Shown piece after piece: positions 9,442 to 16,838 of a stretch of 64,000 nucleotides of DNA. Every line of letters starts with the position of its first letter. Within the stretch, counting starts at the first letter, position 1. This DNA comes from Burkholderia sp. GAS332 (GTDB taxonomy: Bacteria > Pseudomonadota > Gammaproteobacteria > Burkholderiales > Burkholderiaceae): the NCBI GenBank assembly GCA_900142905.1, contig FSRV01000002.1, positions 1-64,000 of the forward strand. The letters run 5' to 3'. Below the pieces are notes generated by a model. It was not told where the DNA came from, made no database searches, and saw nothing but the letters and a program-made list of their open reading frames with translations. The position numbers and the translations under genes were made by a program.

Positions 9442-9615
9442 CCGCCGCAGGAACACTCCTTCGCCGCTAACTCGCTCTGGTCGGGTTAGCGCGCTTCATC
9501 ACCGACTGGCTTTCTGCCAGTCTGTCAGCTGCACGCTCCCTTTGTTTGGCCGCTGGTCGCAAGTCCGCTTGCGAGACGCAGTCACGTCGTCACACGTCGC
9601 CCGGCTTGGCCGGGC
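9408..9615 (+). ncRNA. Candidate structured 5' leader RNA with serial hairpins
   Basis: Five compact perfect inverted repeats follow one another on the + strand. They are GCCGGC/GCCGGC (9408-9423, loop CTAT), GCTAAC/GTTAGC (9466-9490), GACTGGC/GCCAGTC (9504-9522, loop TTTCT), TCGCAAG/CTTGCGA (9557-9574, loop TCCG) and GCCCGGC/GCCGGGC (9599-9615, loop TTG). They lie downstream of a good promoter and a 21-codon ORF and upstream of the porin start at 9846. After them, one frame (to 9754) encodes a hydrophobic stretch (AIVAVTVAAFALVAMLC) without a convincing start. I do not recognise a known riboswitch class. Confidence 0.4.
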
Positions 9616-9845
9616 AGGACGGGGGTGCGCTTATGTTCTGTACGCGATTGTCGCCGTCACGGTAGCCGCTTTCGCGCTGGTCGCGATGTTGTGCACGTCC
9701 TCGGTCAGCAACGAGCTGGGTCGCTCGTTGCGGCTGAGTTGGTGGTTCTCCTGAACAATCGCCGGTCACGGTTCCGCCACACATCACGTGTCATATCCAT
9801 AAAACGACCGGATTTATCCGCCTGATAATCTCGCCTCCACTTGCC

Positions 9846-11327
9846 ATGAAGAAAAACCTCAAGACCACCTTGCTGATGTGCCGTGCCCCCATCAGCCTGA
9901 CCTGCCTGCTGTCTCTGGGCGTTGTACAGCCCGCGCTCGCCCAGGCCAGCGGGGAAGCCGCGCCCGCCGCCACGCCGTCAACGCCCGCACCGGACGCAGC
10001 GAAGACGGACCAGGCGCCGCCTGCGCCGACCGGTTTCTGGGACCGTGCGACACTTTTCGGGGACATGGGCGGGTTGCGGCCCTGGCTCGGCGACCACGGT
10101 GTGACGCTCAGCCTGCAGGAAACCAGTGAATATCTGAACAACCTGTCCGGTGGGACCCACCGCAGTGGCGCCTACGACGGGCTTACGCAACTCGGTGTCG
10201 TGGTGGACACGCAAAAAGCATTCGGACTGCCAGGCGGGACCTTCAATGTGTCGGCGTTGCAGATTCACGGCACCAACCTGACCCAGCGCAACCTGCAGAC
10301 CCTGCAAACGGCGACCGGCATCGAAGCGGATGCCACGACGAGACTGTGGGAACTCTGGTATCAGCAGTCCCTGCTCGCGGGCAAGGTCGATGTGAAGATC
10401 GGGCAGCAGAGTCTCGACCAGGAATTCATGACGAGCCAGTATGCGGCCACGTTCATGAACGCCACGTTTGGCTGGCCGGTGCTGCCGTCCACCGATATGC
10501 CGGCGGGCGGGCCTGCCTATCCGCTGTCGTCACTCGGGGTACGCGTGCGAGCCACCCCGGTGGATTCGTGGACGGTGCTGGCTGGCGTGTTCGACGGCAA
10601 TCCGGCGGGCAATGGCATCGGCGATCCGCAGAAGCTGAACGCGCACGGCACCAATTTCAACCTGCATGACAGCGCCCTGTTCATCGGCGAAGTGCAGTAC
10701 GCGATCAACCAGCCGCCGGCTAACCCGTCGGACGCGAAACCCACCGGTTTGCCAGGCACTTACAAACTGGGCTTCTGGTACAACACGGGGAATTTTGCCG
10801 ACCAGCAGTTCGACAACACCGGTTTGTCGCTCGCGAACCCGGCCAGCACGGGTGTCCCGCAAAGTCACCGGGGCGATTACAGTTTCTACGCCGTTGCCGA
10901 CCAGATGGTCTGGCGCCCGAGCGCGGACAGTCCGCAATCGGTCGGTGTGTTCGCCAGAATCATGGGCGCGCCGGGCGATCGCAATCTGGTCGACCTGGGG
11001 GTGAACGCCGGCGTGACACTGAAGGCGCCGTTCAAGGGGCGCGACAATGACGTCGCCGGGATTGCGGTCGGCTACGCGAAGATTGGCTCGCACGCGCAGA
11101 ACCTCGCGAGCGACACGGCTTCGCTCACGACGCCGGGGTATCCATCGCGCAGCGCGGAGACCATCATCGAAGCGACCTATCTGTACCAGGTCACGCCGTG
11201 GTGGCAGTTGCAGGCGGACTTTCAGTACGCATTCCGTCCGGCCGGCGGCATTCCGAATCCGGAGAACCCGTCGCAGCGTCTCGGCAATGAAGCCGTTGTG
11301 GGCCTGAGGACCAACCTCGTGTTCTGA
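9846..11327 (+). CDS. OprB-type carbohydrate porin
   Basis: A 493-aa outer-membrane protein. A signal peptide (to about residue 33, cleavage after QPALA) precedes an Ala/Pro linker and then the OprB family barrel. Features are FWDRATLFGDMGGLRPWLGD near the start, many alternating aromatic beta-strands (YKLGFWYNTGNFADQQFDN), and a C-terminal Phe (TNLVF) typical of Bam-recognised barrels. It probably lets sugars or other small polar solutes diffuse across the outer membrane. No Shine-Dalgarno sequence is obvious before the ATG at 9846. The long structured leader upstream may control it. Confidence 0.9.
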   Translation: MKKNLKTTLLMCRAPISLTCLLSLGVVQPALAQASGEAAPAATPSTPAPDAAKTDQAPPAPTGFWDRATLFGDMGGLRPWLGDHGVTLSLQETSEYLNNLSGGTHRSGAYDGLTQLGVVVDTQKAFGLPGGTFNVSALQIHGTNLTQRNLQTLQTATGIEADATTRLWELWYQQSLLAGKVDVKIGQQSLDQEFMTSQYAATFMNATFGWPVLPSTDMPAGGPAYPLSSLGVRVRATPVDSWTVLAGVFDGNPAGNGIGDPQKLNAHGTNFNLHDSALFIGEVQYAINQPPANPSDAKPTGLPGTYKLGFWYNTGNFADQQFDNTGLSLANPASTGVPQSHRGDYSFYAVADQMVWRPSADSPQSVGVFARIMGAPGDRNLVDLGVNAGVTLKAPFKGRDNDVAGIAVGYAKIGSHAQNLASDTASLTTPGYPSRSAETIIEATYLYQVTPWWQLQADFQYAFRPAGGIPNPENPSQRLGNEAVVGLRTNLVF

Positions 11328-11352
11328 CGCTGCTGTGCCAATACATCTTCGC

Positions 11353-11394
11353 GCATGCATGTCGTCGCCGCGACGACGTCGACGACATGCATGC
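11353..11394. terminator. Strong 15-bp inverted repeat between convergent genes
   Basis: The arms at 11353-11367 and 11380-11394 (GCATGCATGTCGTCG and its complement) are perfect 15-mers around a 12-base loop. The site lies 26 bases after the porin stop and faces the end of the broken NHL gene. It would fold into a very stable stem on either strand, but there is no T-run, so it is not a textbook intrinsic terminator. It may act as a 3' end stabiliser. Confidence 0.55.
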
Positions 11395-11472
11395 GGGCGA
11401 TTGATATACAGCGTGCAAAGAGTCTGCGCCAGACAGGAGAAGCGAATAGCAAAGCTTCGGCAGGATCTCGTA

Positions 11473-12477
11473 TTAGCGCCCCGCGTCGTCGACGTGAAGA
11501 TGCCAATCGGTGATGTTAGGCACATTGTCATCGACGGCCGCAAAGTGCACGAAATCATCGCGGATCTGCGAAAACGCGAGCCCGAACGCACCACCTTAAG
11601 CAGGGTCCACCGAAAGCTGTGCGACGAAGCGGCCTTGCGGTGTAAATTCCACGATCTCGCTCGGCTGATTCGGGTCGGAATTGATCGCATCGCCGTTGGC
11701 CGTGAACAGATCGCCGTTCGGTCCGAGCGCCAGTCCGAGCGGGCCGTGCAGATGCGCGTTGTCCGCGTAGATCACGACACCTTTACCACCATCGTGGTTG
11801 GTGGTTCCAGCGCCAAATACGGCGAAAACCGCGTTGTCGACGGTGGAGGCAACGTAAAGCACGTCTCGCTGTGGATCGTAGGCGAGCCCGGTCGGACCTA
11901 CGACGAGCGCCGCCGGGTCGCCGCGAAACGGGAAGCCGGACGCGATCTGGGTCGCGCCTTTCAGATTCACACCGTTCTCGCTTATGCCAACGTCGAGCCG
12001 GACGACTGTGCCGTTGAGCACGTTCGATACGAACACCTTCGCCGTGTTGCCCTGATCGAAGATAGTCAGGTCCCATGGGCCGTCAATCTTTGCCAACGCA
12101 GGCGTCCACTGCGCGGCGATGTTACCGGTCCGGTTCAGGATCAGCAGCGATCCCGCCTTGATCGTCGCGAACGTACCGTCGGTGGTGGGAACACTGCCGA
12201 CCAGTACGAAGCCCGCCTGGAGCACGCCCAACGCAGTGCTCAGGCCAAGGCCGGGGCCACCCTGGAAGAACACAACGGGCTTGCTGCTGGGCACGATCCT
12301 GACAATAGTCGATCCGGTGCCTTGCAGGTTGGCCTGATTGTTGAAGTTTGATACCAGCAGGTCGCCGGGACCGATTGTTCCGAAACGAGGAAGCAGGTTC
12401 ACTCTCACGGCGTACGCGGATGCCTCAACTGCCGCATTGGACCTTCGCCCGAAGGTCGGCCGGACGTGCTCGCGCAA
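11473..12477 (-). pseudogene. NHL/beta-propeller protein, interrupted by a stop codon
   Basis: The reading frame from 12477 (TTG) encodes a beta-propeller type protein with repeated blades (PGDLLVSNFNNQANLQGTG, VVGPTGLAYDPQRDVLYVAS, LHGPLGLALGPNGDLFTANG). A TAA at 11596-11598 ends it after SVDPA. The same frame then continues for 40 more residues with family-like sequence (GGAFGLAFSQ ... HFAAVDDN ... DWHLHVDDAGR) to a second TAA at 11473-11475. So one nonsense codon splits the C-terminus. The N-terminus also lacks the signal peptide expected for such exported proteins. It is probably a decaying gene, though stop-codon readthrough cannot be excluded. Confidence 0.7.
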
Positions 12478-12813
12478 ATCGGTCAGCGTCGGTAGCGGCA
12501 GGCGATTATTTCAGCCTGGTTCAGGTCGTGCGCGGGGACAGTCGGACGTCGCGGAAGGTGCGCAAAGCGTCGGGAGAGCGTGTGGATTAAACGTGTGGGA
12601 GGACGATATATTCCTCGAGGGCAGTCAAAATTTGTGTGGCCCGTCGCGCCTGTCGGGTAATCACACCACCCAGAAAATCATGCCGTATTTTGAATACGGA
12701 GAGCATTGCCCGGTCAGGGCTTCAAGACTTTCCCTGACGTTGTCTATCTGGGCATCCGAGATGCACAAAACCTCGATGGATTGCGCGGCGTTGCTCCCAG
12801 ATCGCGCACGTCA
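12478..12813. other. Gene-free stretch
   Basis: These 336 bases lie between the damaged NHL gene and the stop of the DUF1571 gene. I see no ORF with family character and no RNA gene; the start of the region may contain the lost N-terminal end of the NHL gene. Confidence 0.5.
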
Positions 12814-13818
12814 TCAGTGGAAACCGTATTCGGGGTTACGCCGATCGAAGGTCGATTCGCTCCAGTGGTGAGGCACGACGTCTTCGAAACGGATCAGCTC
12901 CAATAGCTCGCCGCGTTCGTCCCACGCGGCTTCGCCACGTGGCCAGGGATGCCGAAGATCGAACAACAGTCTCACGCGCGGCGCGTAGTGCGCTGGCGGC
13001 CCTGACGGAGCACTCCACGTCCAGGCAAGCAACCGCGTGCCCTGCAAGTTCATGAGTTCAATGCGGGTCGGCTTGCCAGTCAGGCCCTCCTCACGAAAGC
13101 TGCGGGCATCGTGCTCGATGGTGCGTGCGATGAACTGCAGGCCGAGATCGCGGACACTATGGTGGGACTGGGCGCGCGCGAACGGGCCGTCGATGGCGAC
13201 CTTGCCTGACACGATGCGCAGCGGGCCCCCCACATGGCCGACGATGCTATCCGGGTCCGTCGTTTCGTCGTAAAGGATCTCCTGGCCCGCGTGGGCGCCA
13301 TCAGGTAGCCATTTTGCGTAGACTCTTCGAGGGGTGTCCTGATACCGGATAACCATGTGATCGGGCCGGTCGGACCATCTTCCGGATAGTCGCTCCTGCC
13401 GGAACATCCTATATTCGTAGGCGTCGTCGGGAACCATGTCGGACCTCGCGTACTCGACGAAGGCTTCAGGCTTCATCGCGTCCATCAGGGAAAGGATCTG
13501 CTCGTCGGTCAGGGACAGAAGCGAGCGGTTTTCGATCCGCGTTCGCAACGACGTCGCCTGTTCGTCAGCCGTGAGACACCGGAACTGATCGACGTCCGCG
13601 CTCACGGTGTCCGACGTGGCAGCGTCGGCGCATCCTGCGGATGGACCGGACGAAGCCGGCGCAATCGGGCTGGTCGATTGGGCGAGAGCGCCCATTGAGA
13701 CGACCAGGCATGTCAACGCGAGCGCACCCAGCAACGTCCGCGCGGCGGCCTGCCATCCCGCAGCGGGCAGCGTGCTCCGGCTTGCTGGATGAACAGCAAT
13801 GCGAAATCCGTAATGCAT
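12814..13818 (-). CDS. DUF1571 family exported protein
   Basis: A 334-aa protein counted from the ATG at 13818. A signal peptide or anchor (LLGALALTCLVVSMGALAQS, about residues 29-48) precedes a low-complexity linker and a DUF1571-like domain with YRMFRQERLSGRWSDRPDHM and YAKWLPDGAHAGQEILYDE. The end is TFDRRNPEYGF. The family is periplasmic and of unknown function. I choose 13818 rather than an in-frame start at 13935 because the ATG overlaps the stop of the anti-sigma gene by one base (TGATG, 13816-13820), which indicates translational coupling. Confidence 0.75.
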   Translation of the reverse strand: MHYGFRIAVHPASRSTLPAAGWQAAARTLLGALALTCLVVSMGALAQSTSPIAPASSGPSAGCADAATSDTVSADVDQFRCLTADEQATSLRTRIENRSLLSLTDEQILSLMDAMKPEAFVEYARSDMVPDDAYEYRMFRQERLSGRWSDRPDHMVIRYQDTPRRVYAKWLPDGAHAGQEILYDETTDPDSIVGHVGGPLRIVSGKVAIDGPFARAQSHHSVRDLGLQFIARTIEHDARSFREEGLTGKPTRIELMNLQGTRLLAWTWSAPSGPPAHYAPRVRLLFDLRHPWPRGEAAWDERGELLELIRFEDVVPHHWSESTFDRRNPEYGFH

Positions 13819-14633
13819 CACGGGTTCAAACCAGCGCCGGGTGCCAGGCTTCTGGATGGCCCCGACTGTGCGCTGCATGTGTCGATCGCCATGGATCGCA
13901 ATTGCGCCTCGGAGACCTGGCCGGTCAGCGCGCATCCCATCCCCAGACTCCCCCAGTAGAACGTGCTGCGGTTGCCGTCACGAAACAGGCGGAATGCCGT
14001 CGCGCCCTTTGGAACCGCTGCGACGTACATCGTGAGCCGGGCGCCGGCCGCGTTCTGATACATGAATTGTGCGGCAGGGCCGGACTCCCCGGGCAGCAGA
14101 CGACCGCCAATCAGCGAATACCCATATTCCCGAAGCGAAGGCACCGACAACCGCTGACCGAGGCGCCGTGACAACCAGTTGACCAGTTGATCGCGTTGCG
14201 GCGCCGCTACCTCTACGGGATGGCGTTGCTCAGGCGCGTACACTGCGTAAGCGATGTCGGCGCGCTTCGCGAACACGGCTGGATCGGCCGCGAAATTCGC
14301 CGACATCCAACCGGGCGACGAGCCAAGCGCGACGCCCATCGCCATGCACGTTGCCGCCACACCGGCCTGCCGCCACCGCGGCGTCCGGTGTCGCACGACG
14401 ATACATCCCGCATCGTCTCGCGGATTTCCGAACAGTACAGTCAGCGCAGCTTTTTGCGCGCGGTAACCGGCCACGCGGTCGGCCGCCCCGCGGTCAATCG
14501 TCATCCGGACGAGCGTGGCTGAGCGCTCCGTGGCGGACAGCTCATTGTCGGCAAACGCCGATAGCGGCCGCAGATCCAGCGCGTTCGGGCCGTGTCTCCC
14601 CCAGTCACTTTGGTCGTTCATGGCGCGTTTCAC
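13818..14633 (-). CDS. Membrane anti-sigma-factor-like protein
   Basis: A 271-aa protein. The N-terminus LRPLSAFADNELSATERSATL resembles the sigma-binding helix region of anti-sigma factors, without the zinc HxxxCxxC. One membrane segment lies at about residues 90-108 (AGVAATCMAMGVALGS). The periplasmic part (PVEVAAPQRDQLVNWLSRRL, YSLIGGRLLPGESGPAAQFM) fits the RsiW/ChrR-like anti-sigma group. The start is GTG 14633 or ATG 14621. Normally an ECF sigma gene lies just upstream, but none is present. It is coupled to the DUF1571 gene downstream. Confidence 0.7.
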   Translation of the reverse strand: MKRAMNDQSDWGRHGPNALDLRPLSAFADNELSATERSATLVRMTIDRGAADRVAGYRAQKAALTVLFGNPRDDAGCIVVRHRTPRWRQAGVAATCMAMGVALGSSPGWMSANFAADPAVFAKRADIAYAVYAPEQRHPVEVAAPQRDQLVNWLSRRLGQRLSVPSLREYGYSLIGGRLLPGESGPAAQFMYQNAAGARLTMYVAAVPKGATAFRLFRDGNRSTFYWGSLGMGCALTGQVSEAQLRSMAIDTCSAQSGPSRSLAPGAGLNP

Positions 14634-14634
14634 A

Positions 14635-14846
14635 CTACCCCGGTTCGGTGCCTCGTAAAAACGGAATGTCGCGTATGGGCCAACGGCAGGGCCCGGCGTT
14701 GCCCGACGGGCAGGCGATGGTGCCTGCGATGCACGTCGCGCAGGACCAGCCTGTCGCGCTCGCCCGGCCTACCTGTCCGGCGGGCATTCCGCCACGGCAG
14801 CCGATAAAACCATAAGGAATGCTACCAATGGTCGAGTCGCTTTCAT
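14635..14846 (-). pseudogene. Possible frameshifted small exported protein or lipoprotein
   Basis: ATG at 14846 has a strong AGAGGAG site 6 bases upstream and begins a signal peptide (MKATRPLVAFLMVLSAAVAE), but the frame stops after 25 residues at 14769. A neighbouring frame over the same DNA gives GFIGCRGGMPAGQ, lipobox-like, then a Cys-rich tail (WSCATCIAGTIACPSG) to TAG 14635-14637. One frameshift near 14805 would join them into a lipoprotein of about 70 residues just upstream of the anti-sigma gene. Whether this is a real frameshift, a sequencing error or chance is not known. Confidence 0.3.
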
Positions 14847-15273
14847 TATCATCTCCTCTGAGCGCGGTTTCGCCAGGTGCCGCATGTCCTGCGAACCGTT
14901 AACATTCCTGGAACCAGATTCCTGGTCCATTGCAAACCCAGACAAGCGGTTCCCTTTGTATGTCAGATGGCCCTGTCTTTTCCATACACGAGCGCCGACG
15001 GTCAGTTCCCGGCGCAGCCGCGGCCCGTACGCACCTTGCTCAGGAACGACACATGCCGGTACGGAGTGGGCTCGAAGCATCGCACGCCACTGCCGTTAAT
15101 AAACGTGTGTGGGGGCCGCTCTATTCCGCCAGGGTGAGGAAAAGGTTTGCTGTGACGGAGCCGGGATTGTTTTGGCATGAAGGCCCCGCTTCGCTCGGGT
15201 ACGCCCATTCTTCAACGCCTGTGCAACAGTAACGTTTGCGCCAGAGATGGAATAAACCGCGGCGCCGAATCGT
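14847..15273. other. Gene-poor stretch
   Basis: These 427 bases lie between the start of the small broken gene (14846, minus strand) and the glycine-zipper gene. I find no ORF with family character. The promoter of the anti-sigma/DUF1571 unit should lie in its left part. Confidence 0.4.
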
Positions 15274-15840
15274 TTAGACGACATATCCGAACCAGTGGCA
15301 GACTTCAATGAACCTTCGACAACAGCACGTCATTCGATCTGTCGGCGGACTGCTGCTGGTGGCATCCGTTGCGTTGTTCGTTGCCTGTGGTGGAGGTGGT
15401 GGCGGTGGTGGCAAGCCTTGGGGCGGCGGTACATAGGGCCGGACCCCGGGCGCAACCATCATGTGCCCGCGGACCGGGATGCGATCACCGGCGGCATACA
15501 TGCACTGGAGATACGAGTAGTCGTAGCGGCGCTGCACGTCGTAGGCCGAGCCTTGTGCGGCGCCCACGCCGAACGCGCTGCCGACGAGCAGGCCGGCACC
15601 CGCGCCCACGGCCGCACCGGCGCCTCCATTGAACGCTGCGCCTGCCGCCGCGCCGAGTGCTGTTCCAATGGCGGCGCTACCCACCGCGCTCGCGGTTGCC
15701 GCCTGGTTGGCCGACACTCCGCCCACCTGGCTGAACGCATATTGCCGGCACGAGTCGTCGTCTGCGCGGAACTGGTCGAACGTCTTTCCGGTGCCGGGCA
15801 ACGCCATCACGCTCGGAGCGGTCCCTTTGGACGATCCCAT
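15274..15840 (-). CDS. Glycine-zipper protein, probably truncated at both ends
   Basis: The 188-aa frame carries the YMGG/Gly-zipper family core: PSVMALPGTGKTFDQFRADD, then CRQYAFSQVGG, the zipper (AIGTALGAAAGAAFNGGAG, about residues 60-95), and DYSYLQCMYAAGDRIP. Homologues start with a lipoprotein signal peptide; here the frame begins with MGSSKGTAP, without signal or ribosome site, 37 bases after the previous gene. After PPQGLPPPPPPPP the C-terminus turns into unrelated sequence that is the antisense of a lipoprotein-like ORF (15308-15436). Probably non-functional. Confidence 0.55.
   Translation of the reverse strand: MGSSKGTAPSVMALPGTGKTFDQFRADDDSCRQYAFSQVGGVSANQAATASAVGSAAIGTALGAAAGAAFNGGAGAAVGAGAGLLVGSAFGVGAAQGSAYDVQRRYDYSYLQCMYAAGDRIPVRGHMMVAPGVRPYVPPPQGLPPPPPPPPQATNNATDATSSSPPTDRMTCCCRRFIEVCHWFGYVV
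15308..15436 (+). CDS. Lipoprotein-signal-like 42-aa ORF, antisense to the glycine-zipper tail
   Basis: ATG at 15308 opens a frame with a typical lipoprotein signal peptide (SVGGLLLVASVALFVAC, Cys 27) followed by eight glycines, KPWGGGT and a stop. Burkholderia lipoproteins often begin this way (AC then poly-Gly). It overlaps the poly-Pro end of the minus-strand glycine-zipper gene, whose complement supplies the poly-Gly codons. It may be the 5' remnant of a lipoprotein gene joined to the other gene at the GGT/ACC tract. No clear ribosome site. Confidence 0.3.
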   Translation: MNLRQQHVIRSVGGLLLVASVALFVACGGGGGGGGKPWGGGT

Positions 15841-15877
15841 ATGAAAGGTGCGAGAGGCGCGCGCAGGGAAAGTTGGC

Positions 15878-16372
15878 CTAGTGCCGTCGCATTCCGCCGG
15901 ACCCGTGCATTCCACCAAACTCGTGCATACCGCCGAAGCCACGCATACCACCGCCGGGGAAGGGGCCGCGGTGAAAGCCCGCTCCGACGAACGTGACGTG
16001 ATCGTGACCCATCTGATGAAAGTGATCAAAGTGGTGAAAGTGATGGAAATGGTCCACAAAGATAAAGCTCACGCCTGCGCCAATGAATATCGGCCGCCCC
16101 CACCACCAGGGGTCGGGATAGGGATAGGCGGCGACGGGGTACCACAGCACGCTTCCATCCGGGCTTTGCACGATCTGCCAGGTCCCGTCACTTTGCAGGC
16201 ATGCACGTCCGACGATCTGCTGCATCGTGCCGTCGATATCTGTCTGCCCGACAACTGCGCGGCAATTCGTGCTGTCGGACGGCACCGGTTGCTCGTCATA
16301 GGTTTGCGCGAGTGCAGGCGCAGCGAAGCCGAGACAGACGAGCAATGTCCCGAAACGAAGCAGTTTGTCCAT
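15878..16372 (-). CDS. Exported His/Gly-rich protein with a surface-antigen-like motif
   Basis: A 164-aa protein counted from MDKLLRFGTLLVCLGF at 16372. A signal peptide ends at AAPALAQ. The middle (VVGQTDIDGTMQQIVGRACL, then QSDGTWQIVQ) resembles the C-terminal motif of RT0821/Lpp0805-type surface proteins. The end is rich in His and Gly (DHFHHFHHFDHF, then GGGMRGFGGM repeats) and could bind metal. I prefer the internal Met because the in-frame start at 16456 would put a basic stretch before the signal. Function unknown. Confidence 0.55.
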   Translation of the reverse strand: MDKLLRFGTLLVCLGFAAPALAQTYDEQPVPSDSTNCRAVVGQTDIDGTMQQIVGRACLQSDGTWQIVQSPDGSVLWYPVAAYPYPDPWWWGRPIFIGAGVSFIFVDHFHHFHHFDHFHQMGHDHVTFVGAGFHRGPFPGGGMRGFGGMHEFGGMHGSGGMRRH

Positions 16373-16838
16373 GATGTATGGCCACATGAATCCCCGACGT
16401 TTTCGACGTCGTGTCATCGGCGTCATCCAGCACATCGGTGTGCTGCGCAAATTCACGCCGCGCGCTTAGCTGCGGTAATGGCTTGCCGCTCGGGACGTGA
16501 TTGCCTGATGGGTAAACGATGGAGCACGCCGGCTTATTCCAGCATCGTGCGTGTCACACGGACCTCTACCAAGGAGAGGGTAATGGGGTAAACAACGGAC
16601 CGGACACCGGTCTGACACATGAGGCCTTCCTGGGTCAACGTTCTTTGATCGACCAAGTTGCCGTTAGCCACGATGGCGGTTTTTTGATTTACAGGCACGG
16701 GCGGCCAGCTTTCTCCAACTGAACGCCAACGCGCCGGACGAATCATGCTGGCATTGTCGGTCACGACAGCATGATTCGCGGTTCAGCGCTCGCGCAGAAA
16801 AGTCGCCGGAACACCGGCAATGCAAAGAACGTATGCCT
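16373..16838. other. Intergenic region downstream of kdpC, with hairpins
   Basis: No gene supported. It holds a perfect small hairpin GACCGG/CCGGTC (16598-16612) and a larger one with AATCATGC/GCATGATT (16741-16748, 16769-16776) plus inner TGTCG/CGACA. The latter lies 60 bases beyond the kdpC stop and may end the kdp transcript, although no T-run follows. A ribosome-site-like AAGGAGAGGG at 16571 is followed by ATG GGG TAA, which codes for nothing useful. Confidence 0.4.

Noticed and set aside
9364..9620. Structured leader considered as a yybP-ykoY (manganese) riboswitch
   Set aside because: The conserved opening and internal loops of that class are not seen, and the downstream gene is a porin, not a metal exporter.
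9395..9754. 119-codon + strand frame ending in a hydrophobic segment
   Set aside because: Its first two thirds are Arg-rich and cross all hairpins, and it has no ribosome site. Only the hydrophobic end looks protein-like, so I mention it but do not call a gene.
10530..11690. 386-codon minus-strand frame opposite the porin
   Set aside because: Arg-rich shadow; the porin on the + strand has signal peptide and barrel features.
16571..16590. Ribosome-site-like AAGGAGAGGG followed by ATG GGG TAA
   Set aside because: A start followed almost at once by a stop encodes nothing; likely chance.
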